A stretch of DNA of 64,000 nt from Macrobrachium rosenbergii (Eukaryota; Arthropoda; Malacostraca; Decapoda; Palaemonidae): the NCBI RefSeq assembly GCF_040412425.1, contig NC_089753.1, forward strand, positions 34,491,413 through 34,555,412. The letters run 5' to 3'. The notes under the pieces were generated by a model that was not told where the DNA came from, did no database searches, and saw only the letters and a list, made by a program, of their open reading frames with translations. The position numbers were made by a program, and so were the translations under genes. Position 1 is the first letter of the stretch. The number at the start of each line of letters is the position of its first letter. Positions 57,034-64,000 of the stretch are shown piece by piece.

Positions 57034-57062
57034 CCAGGTTCGAATCCTGGCTGGCAAGGTCG
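57034..57062 (+). pseudogene. tRNA-Arg 3' fragment
   Basis: Only the T arm and acceptor end remain (CCAGGTTCGAATCCTGG, then a duplicated CTGG, CAAGGTCG). The downstream flank (TGATCTCAAGTAAACAGTAAC) is the same as after the intact plus-strand genes, so it marks the left end of the tandem array. Confidence 0.8.
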
Positions 57063-57338
57063 AGAAATGGTTTTGAGGTCATGATCTCAAGTAAACAGTA
57101 ACTGAATAATAAATGTTGGAAAATCAAAAGATGCCATTAAGTCTGCACTCCCTAACTCAATCCTAAAAGAGGTTGATGGTGTGCAAGCTGTAAATTTATG
57201 TAGCTTTATGGCAACAACCATCAGCAAGAACATGTTTCTATTTTTGTTTTCAGTGTACAAATCCCAGATTGATATTATTTCAGTTTCGATTGTATTTATT
57301 TTAGTACTGTCATCTGATTGCCTGCATCACTGGTACCA

Positions 57339-57390
<52 letters not shown>

Positions 57391-57534
57391 GTTTAAAAGG
57401 ACTGCTTTCTGCTTATTTTTTAGTTTTGCTCATTCCTGCAGCCTCTGTGAGTATTACCCATGTATATGTACATTTTCTTGAGTAGCAATTCTGCCTTGGC
57501 TGTATAGTCTCTTATTAGTCAAAATCTGAGAAGT

Positions 57535-57607
57535 CGACCTTGCCAGGATTCGAACCTGGAATCTTCTGATCCGTAGTCAGACGCGTTATCCGTTGCGCCA
57601 CAAGGCC
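57535..57607 (-). tRNA. tRNA-Arg(ACG)
   Basis: Sequence identical to the copy at 54957-55029. Upstream flank TGTGAAAACAGTGG, downstream a run of four T in the transcript sense within ~20 nt. Confidence 0.95.
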
Positions 57608-57913
57608 TGTGAAAACAGTGGTTGTTCTGGTGTCACCAGACATTTGACTGAATCAGTGGATGATAAATGAACGGAGTTTCTAACTCAGCTGTCAAATTCA
57701 CTGAGGCATCAGCAGAAGAGTACATGAGAGAATCTAAGTAACTTTCACCCTGAGAATACTTCACTTACAGTGGATATTATTTGTATGCTCTCAAAAGCCT
57801 TTGGAGTTTACTTAGACGGAAAATTATGAAGCTTGTTTTTATCAGTTAAGATGAAAACACACTTCTATTACAGCCATTTTTTTTGTTTCCCAATGGTTTT
57901 CTCGATATCTTCT

Positions 57914-58093
<180 letters not shown>

Positions 58094-58602
58094 CTCTTGA
58101 CATTCAACTTCCTCCTTTCACTTTATTCCTTTTCCTAAAATTGTTAAGCGATCACCACTGAACAGTTATTAAATTTGTTCAATTAGTAATACGTGTTTTT
58201 AATAAATTTCACAACTTTTGAAAGATCAAAATAGGTGCTTCCCTTCAATTTTGTCTCTCTCCACCTTTCAGTGAACTCGGTTTCTTATGTAATAACTTAG
58301 TCACTGCTTTAAATCCTTCTGTACCTTTGTGCCTTCACCGTCAGAACTCGGCATTATTTCACCTCCTAGATTCCTGTTAAGAAATTCACTGAGTTTAGCT
58401 AAATATAGTATTTAAAACTGTATTTTGATAAAATATAATATCGAATAGAATACAGTTTTCATCAAATGTAATTTTAATCAAATCTGATTTTTAAAATTAA
58501 CAGTGCAAAAGAACAATATTCATAAATCTTAAAGCAGTAGATATTTATATATTTTAAGAGCAATGACATCTTTCTTGCATCATGGCACTTGACATTTTCA
58601 CA

Positions 58603-58656
58603 GGCCTTGTGGCGCAACGGATCAGAAGATTCCAGGTTCGAATCCTGGCAAGGTCG
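58603..58656 (+). pseudogene. tRNA-Arg with 19-nt deletion
   Basis: 5' and 3' parts are perfect, but 19 nt from the D stem to the anticodon are missing. The gap lies exactly between two CGGAT direct repeats present in the intact gene, as expected from slippage or micro-homology repair. It has no anticodon. Confidence 0.93.
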
Positions 58657-58887
58657 AGGGACGCTTTTGAGAATGTAACCTCAAGTACAAAGTAATTGAA
58701 TAATATATGTTGTAAAATTGAAAGGTGTTATTAAGACAATTCCAAAGCACTTCATAAAAGAACTTCATGATGTTTTAGGTGTAAATATATATAGCTGCTA
58801 GCTGACCAACCCGGCACTGCCCGGGATAAGTCTGAATGACAACTGAAAAACTCTCTCACTTTTTCCCTCTTTCTCCTCCCTAACACC

Positions 58888-58891
<4 letters not shown>

Positions 58892-58947
<56 letters not shown>

Positions 58948-58953
58948 ACACCC

Positions 58954-59010
<57 letters not shown>

Positions 59011-59053
59011 TTCTCCCTAGCACCCACTCTACTCTCTCTCTCTTCTCCCTAAC

Positions 59054-59100
<47 letters not shown>
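58892..59100 (+). repeat. three (CT)n tracts with ACACC-type spacers
   Basis: CT tracts alternate with a repeated CTAACACC/CTAGCACC-CACTCTACT spacer. This is a local expansion within the unit that starts at 58603. Confidence 0.9.
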
Positions 59101-59102
<2 letters not shown>

Positions 59103-59366
59103 ATCACCTTCCTTAACCCCAAACCCTTTGGTGCCATTGATGTCTTGCCCCCACAGTATTCTTTTCGAGATAGTAAGTCATATGTATACCAAGTTTGATT
59201 GAAATTGCTAAATGCATTTTAGAGTTATTCTGGAACATACATACATACATACATTTTTATATATATAGATATTGCGACCATCATTAACAGGAAAGCCCGT
59301 TCATAGTTTTCATCGTATAAATACCAGAATAACATCTCTTTGCCTACATCATTGGGACCAGTTCCC

Positions 59367-59425
<59 letters not shown>

Positions 59426-59589
59426 TAGTTTTTTTCCTTCTCCAACAGGTCACCTGCAGAGTATGCCTCGGTGAGTGTTACCTGTGTTCATGGACAGTTT
59501 CTTAAGTAGCAGTTCTGACTTAACTGAAGTGTCCATTTTGCTTAACCAGATCATACTTCATGTCTTTCATTAGTCAAAAGCTGACAAAC

Positions 59590-59662
59590 CGACCTTGCCA
59601 GGATTCGAACCTGGAATCTTCTGATCCGTAGTCAGACGCGTTATCCGTTGCGCCACAAGGCC
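59590..59662 (-). tRNA. tRNA-Arg(ACG)
   Basis: Intact 73-nt copy, identical in sequence. It faces the broken copy at 58603 (convergent). Confidence 0.95.
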
Positions 59663-59918
59663 TGTGAGAACAAGATAGTCACAGTGCCACCAGACATTTG
59701 AATAAATCTGAGGATGAGAACTAAATAGAATTTTGGACCCTTCGCTGTGTAATTCACTGACTCAACAGCAGAATGGTACATGACAAGGAGTGGATAATTT
59801 TTTAAGTTCTCTGAAGCGTTTATAGTTTAAAGAAGCAAAACGAAAAAATTAAGTTCATGTTTTTATTGTGAAGATGAAAAGTAATTTATAAAAAGTTTCC
59901 TTGATATTTCAGGGTTCC

Positions 59919-59984
<66 letters not shown>

Positions 59985-60345
59985 CCCATCATCCTGTTTT
60001 TCTTTTTTTTTTCTTATTAATGATATTGTCAAACAATCACAAAAAATTCATTGAATTTGTATAATTAGTCATATGTATTGTCCTAAAGTCTTTCATGTTT
60101 TGAAATTGACAGTAGATGCTTCTATTTAATTTTGTTTTTCATAGCTTTTCAGTAAATTTCTTTACTTAACTATTTCCTTCTTGATCAGTAGTCAACATCT
60201 TTTTACCCTCAGGGTTCATATAAAAAAATTCACTGTGAGTTTAGTCAAATATGACTTTTAAAGTTAACTGTGAGAAATACCAGGTATTCATATATTTTAA
60301 GAGCAGCTGATTTCTGCTTGCATCATGGCAACTGACATTTTCACA

Positions 60346-60418
60346 GGCCTTGTGGCGCAACGGATAACGCGTCTGACTACGGATCAGAAGATTCCAGGTT
60401 CGAATCCTGGCAAGGTCG
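60346..60418 (+). tRNA. tRNA-Arg(ACG)
   Basis: Intact 73-nt plus-strand copy; CTTTTG ~10 nt after the end. Divergent from the gene at 59590 and convergent with that at 60914. Confidence 0.95.
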
Positions 60419-60688
60419 AGAAATGCTTTTGAGGTTATGATCTCAAGTAAACAGTAACTGAATAATAAATGTTGGTAAAAAAAGATACCATTAAGTCTGC
60501 ACTTCCTAACTAAATCATAAAAGAGGCTGATGGTATTCAAGCTGTAAATTTATGTAGCTTTATGGCAACAACCATCAGCAAGAAAGCATTTCTATATTTT
60601 GTTTTCAGTGTACGAATCCCAGATTAATATTATTTCAGTTTTACTTATTTTTAATACTGCCATCTGATTGCTTACATCATTGGTACTA

Positions 60689-60752
<64 letters not shown>

Positions 60753-60913
60753 ATTCAAAAGGACTGCTCTGTGCTTCTTTTTGCAGCTTTGGTCATTCCT
60801 TCAGGTCACCTGCAGAGTATGCCTCTGTATGTGTTACCTATGTATATGGACATTTTTTTGAAGAGCAGTTCTACCTTGGCACATAATCTCTCATTAGTCA
60901 AAAGCCGACAAAC

Positions 60914-60986
60914 CGACCTTGCCAGGATTCGAACCTGGAATCTTCTGATCCGTAGTCAGACGCGTTATCCGTTGCGCCACAAGGCC
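60914..60986 (-). tRNA. tRNA-Arg(ACG)
   Basis: Intact 73-nt minus-strand copy. 3' flank on the minus strand TTTGTCGGCTTTTGAC includes TTTT. Confidence 0.95.
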
Positions 60987-61271
60987 TGTGAAAACAATGG
61001 TGGTCACAGTGCCACCAGACATTTGACTAAATTAGTAGATGAGAACTGAACAGAGTTTTGGAACCTTCACTGTCTTAATTCACTGATGCAACAGTAGAAG
61101 GGTACGTGATACGTGATAAAGGAGTGGATACTCTTTGTAAGTTCCCAGAAGCTTTTATAGTTTAAGTAGGCAGAAAAAAATGAAGTTCATGTTTTTATTG
61201 TTTGGATGAAAGGTAATTTTAAAAGTAAAGCAATTTTTTCGAATCCCATAATTTTCTCATAATCTTTGGGG

Positions 61272-61351
<80 letters not shown>

Positions 61352-61777
61352 CCCATCATCCTGCTTTCCTTTTCCGCTTTGAATGATATTGATAAGCAGT
61401 CACAAATAAAATAATGATTGAATTTGTGTAATTAGTCATATGTGTCTTTATAAAATCTTTCATGTTTGGAAAGTTGAAAATAGTTACTTCCCTTTCTTTA
61501 TGTGTGTCATTGCTTTTCAGTACATTTTGCTTCGAAATTATTAGCTTAGTCAAATCTTTTCATCGTTCCTGTTGTTTTTGTTCCTTCTTGATCAGTACTC
61601 AGCATATTTTCTCCTTCCACATTCCTATTAAAAAATTTATTGTGATTTTAGTCAAATATAATTTTGAAAATTAATTTCCAAAATATAGCACTGCTAATCA
61701 ATCTTAAAGCAATAGGTATTTACATATTTTAAGAGCAGTTGGTTTCGGCTTGCGTCATGGCTCGACATATTTTCACA

Positions 61778-61850
61778 GGCCTTGTGGCGCAACGGATAAC
61801 GCGTCTGACTACGGATCAGAAGATTCCAGGTTCGAATCCTGGCAAGGTCG
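61778..61850 (+). tRNA. tRNA-Arg(ACG)
   Basis: Intact 73-nt plus-strand copy, exactly 1432 bp from the copy at 60346. Confidence 0.95.
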
Positions 61851-62120
61851 AGAAATGCTTTTGAGGTTATGATCTCAAGTAAACAGTAACTGAATAATAA
61901 ATGTTGGTAAAAAAAGATACCATTAAGTCTGCACTTCCTAACTAAATCCTAATAGAGGCTGATGGTATTCAAGCTATAAATTTATGTAGCTTTATGGCAA
62001 CAACCATCAGCAAGAAAGCATTTCTATATTTTGTTTTCAGTGTACAAATCCCAGATTGATATTATTTCAGTTTTACTTATTTTTAGTACTGCCATCTGAT
62101 TGCTTACATCATTGGTACTA

Positions 62121-62192
<72 letters not shown>

Positions 62193-62353
62193 ATTCAAAA
62201 GGAGTGCTTTGTGCTTCTTTTTGCAGCTTTGGTCATTCTTTCACGTCACCTGCAGAGTATGCTTCTGTAGGTGATACCTATGTATATGGAGATTATTTTG
62301 AAGAGCAGTTCTACCTTGGCACATAATCTATCATTAGTCAAAAGCCGACAAAC

Positions 62354-62426
62354 CGACCTTGCCAGGATTCGAACCTGGAATCTTCTGATCCGTAGTCAGA
62401 CGCGTTATCCGTTGCGCCACAAGGCC
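62354..62426 (-). tRNA. tRNA-Arg(ACG)
   Basis: Intact 73-nt minus-strand copy, 1440 bp from the copy at 60914. Confidence 0.95.
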
Positions 62427-62710
62427 TGTGAAAACAGTGGTAGTCACAGTGCCACCAGACATTTGACTAAATTATTAGATGAGAACTGATCAGAATTTTG
62501 GAACCTTCACTGTCTTAATTCACTGATGCAACAGTAGAAGGGTACGTGATAAAGGAGTGGATAGTCTTTGTAAGTTCCCAGAAGCTTTTATAGTTTAAGT
62601 AGGCAAAAAAAATGAAGTTCATGTTTTTATTGTTTGAATGAAAAGTAATTTTAAAGGTAAAGCAATTTTTTTCACTCCCATAGTTTTATCGTAATCTTTG
62701 GGGTTCCTGT

Positions 62711-62772
<62 letters not shown>

Positions 62773-63203
62773 CTCGGCAGCCATCATCCTGCTTTCCTTT
62801 TTCCCCCCTTGAATGATATTGGTAGTGAGTCACAAATAAAATCATGATTGAATTTGTGTAATTAGTCATATGTGTCTTTATAAAATCTTTTATGTTTTGA
62901 AAGTTGAAAATAGTTACTTCCCTTTCATTATGTCTGTCATTGCTTTTCAGTAAATTTTGCTTCGAAAGTAGTAATTTAGTGAAAACTTTTCATCATTCCT
63001 GTTTATGTTCCTTCTTGATCAGTACTCAGCATATTTTCTCCTTCCACATTCCTATTAAAAATTTATTGTGATTTTAGTCCAATGTAATTTTAAAAATTAA
63101 TGGCCAAAATATAGCACTGCTAATCAATCTTAAAGCAATAGGCATTTACATATTTTAAGAACAGTTGATTTCTGCTTGCGTCATGACTCGACATATTTTC
63201 ACA

Positions 63204-63276
63204 GGCCTTGTGGCGCAACGGATAACGCGTCTGACTACGGATCAGAAGATTCCAGGTTCGAATCCTGGCAAGGTCG
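63204..63276 (+). tRNA. tRNA-Arg(ACG)
   Basis: Intact 73-nt plus-strand copy, 1426 bp from the copy at 61778. Downstream run is GCTCTTGAGG, so the usual TTTT is lost here. Confidence 0.94.
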
Positions 63277-63734
63277 AGAAATGCTCTTGAGGTTATGATC
63301 TCAAGTAAACAGTAACTGAATAATAAATGTTGGTAAAAAAAGAGACCATTAAGTCTGCACTTCCTAACTAAATTCTTAAACAGGCTGATGGTATTCAAGC
63401 TATAAATTAATGTAGCTTTATGGCAACAACCATCAGCAAGAAAGCATTTCTATATTTTGTTTTCAGTGTACAGATCCCAGACTGATATTATTTCGTTTTG
63501 GTTTTACTTATTTTTAATACTGCCATCTGATTGCTTACATCATTGGTACTAGTTCCCTCTCTCTCTCTCATTAATTCAAAAGGAGTGCTTTGTGCTTCTT
63601 TTTGCAGCTTTGGTCATTCCTTCAAGTCACCTGCAGAGTATGCCTCTGTATGTGTTACGTATGTATATGGACATTTTTTTGAGGAGCAATTCTACCTCAG
63701 CACATAATCTCTCATTAGTCAAAAGCTGAGAAAT

Positions 63735-63797
63735 CGACCTTGCCAGGATTCGAACCTGGAACTTCTGATCCGTAGTCAGACGCGTTTTCACAAGGCC
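63735..63797 (-). pseudogene. tRNA-Arg with D-arm deletion
   Basis: 63 nt instead of 73. The D-arm region is deleted (CGCGTTTTCACAAGGCC on the plus strand) and one T is lost beside the anticodon stem. The adjacent CT tract is also unusually short, so this unit is decayed. Confidence 0.9.
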
Positions 63798-64000
63798 TGT
63801 GAAAACTGTGGTTGTCACAGTGCCACCAGACATTTTTCTAAATCAGTGGATGAGAACTGAATAGAATTTTGGAACCTTCGCTGACTTAATTCACTGATGC
63901 AACAGTAGAAGGATATTTGATAAAGGAGTGGATAGTCTTTGTAAGTTCCCAGAAGCTTTTATAGTTTAAGTAGGCAAAAAAATGAAGTTCATGTTTTTAT

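Noticed and set aside
60241..62489. Frames sharing the peptide DLARIRTWNLLIRSQTRYPL
   Set aside because: This peptide is the translation of the tRNA-Arg gene itself, a common false protein annotation.

Overview
This is a stretch of animal nuclear genome, almost certainly arthropod and most likely a decapod crustacean (prawn or shrimp). Very long TA, CT, TTA and TC microsatellites recur every 1-3 kb. The window also has spliced genes with GT-AG introns, tRNA-derived SINEs, LINE remnants and a CCTAA (arthropod telomere-type) motif inside a dispersed repeat. There is no sign of bacterial gene organisation, and most long open frames are translations of simple repeats or of tRNA genes. The species cannot be named from the sequence alone.

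Layout. 1-5.5 kb: repeats, namely SINE copies, a LINE remnant split by a hairpin-rich element, and a pair of small terminal-inverted-repeat elements. 5.95-9.84 kb: gene A on the minus strand, 8 coding exons, 532 aa predicted. 9.8-17.3 kb: intergenic or 5' intron sequence with SINEs and a TTA repeat block. 17.47-21.94 kb: gene B on the minus strand, 6 coding exons, 527 aa predicted. A possible promoter and first exon of gene B lie at 24.9-25.2 kb. The two genes are diverged tandem paralogues: their large last exons align along most of their length, their penultimate exons match, and almost all introns are phase 0. The C-terminal domain weakly resembles the C-terminal domain of the phytanoyl-CoA hydroxylase-interacting protein (PHYHIP) family; function is unknown.

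25-54 kb: a gene-free repeat landscape. It holds paired TA tracts, three palindromes directly beside TA tracts, many copies of a ~310-bp retroposon ('SINE-1' here), a tRNA-derived SINE ('SINE-2'), a ~400-bp element built of serial hairpins ('HP element'), a hAT-like MITE, and several minisatellites.

54-64 kb: a tRNA-Arg(ACG) cluster. Eight intact 73-nt genes and at least five broken ones are present. From 57 kb to the window edge they sit in a tandem array of units, the last three about 1.43 kb each; a full unit carries one tRNA on each strand separated by CT tracts. A 70-bp tandem repeat of tRNA 3' halves precedes the first intact gene. The array runs off the right edge.

The strongest items for a second look are the alternating-strand tRNA-Arg array, the paralogous A/B genes with an uncharacterised C-terminal domain, and the recurrent association of palindromes with TA microsatellites.
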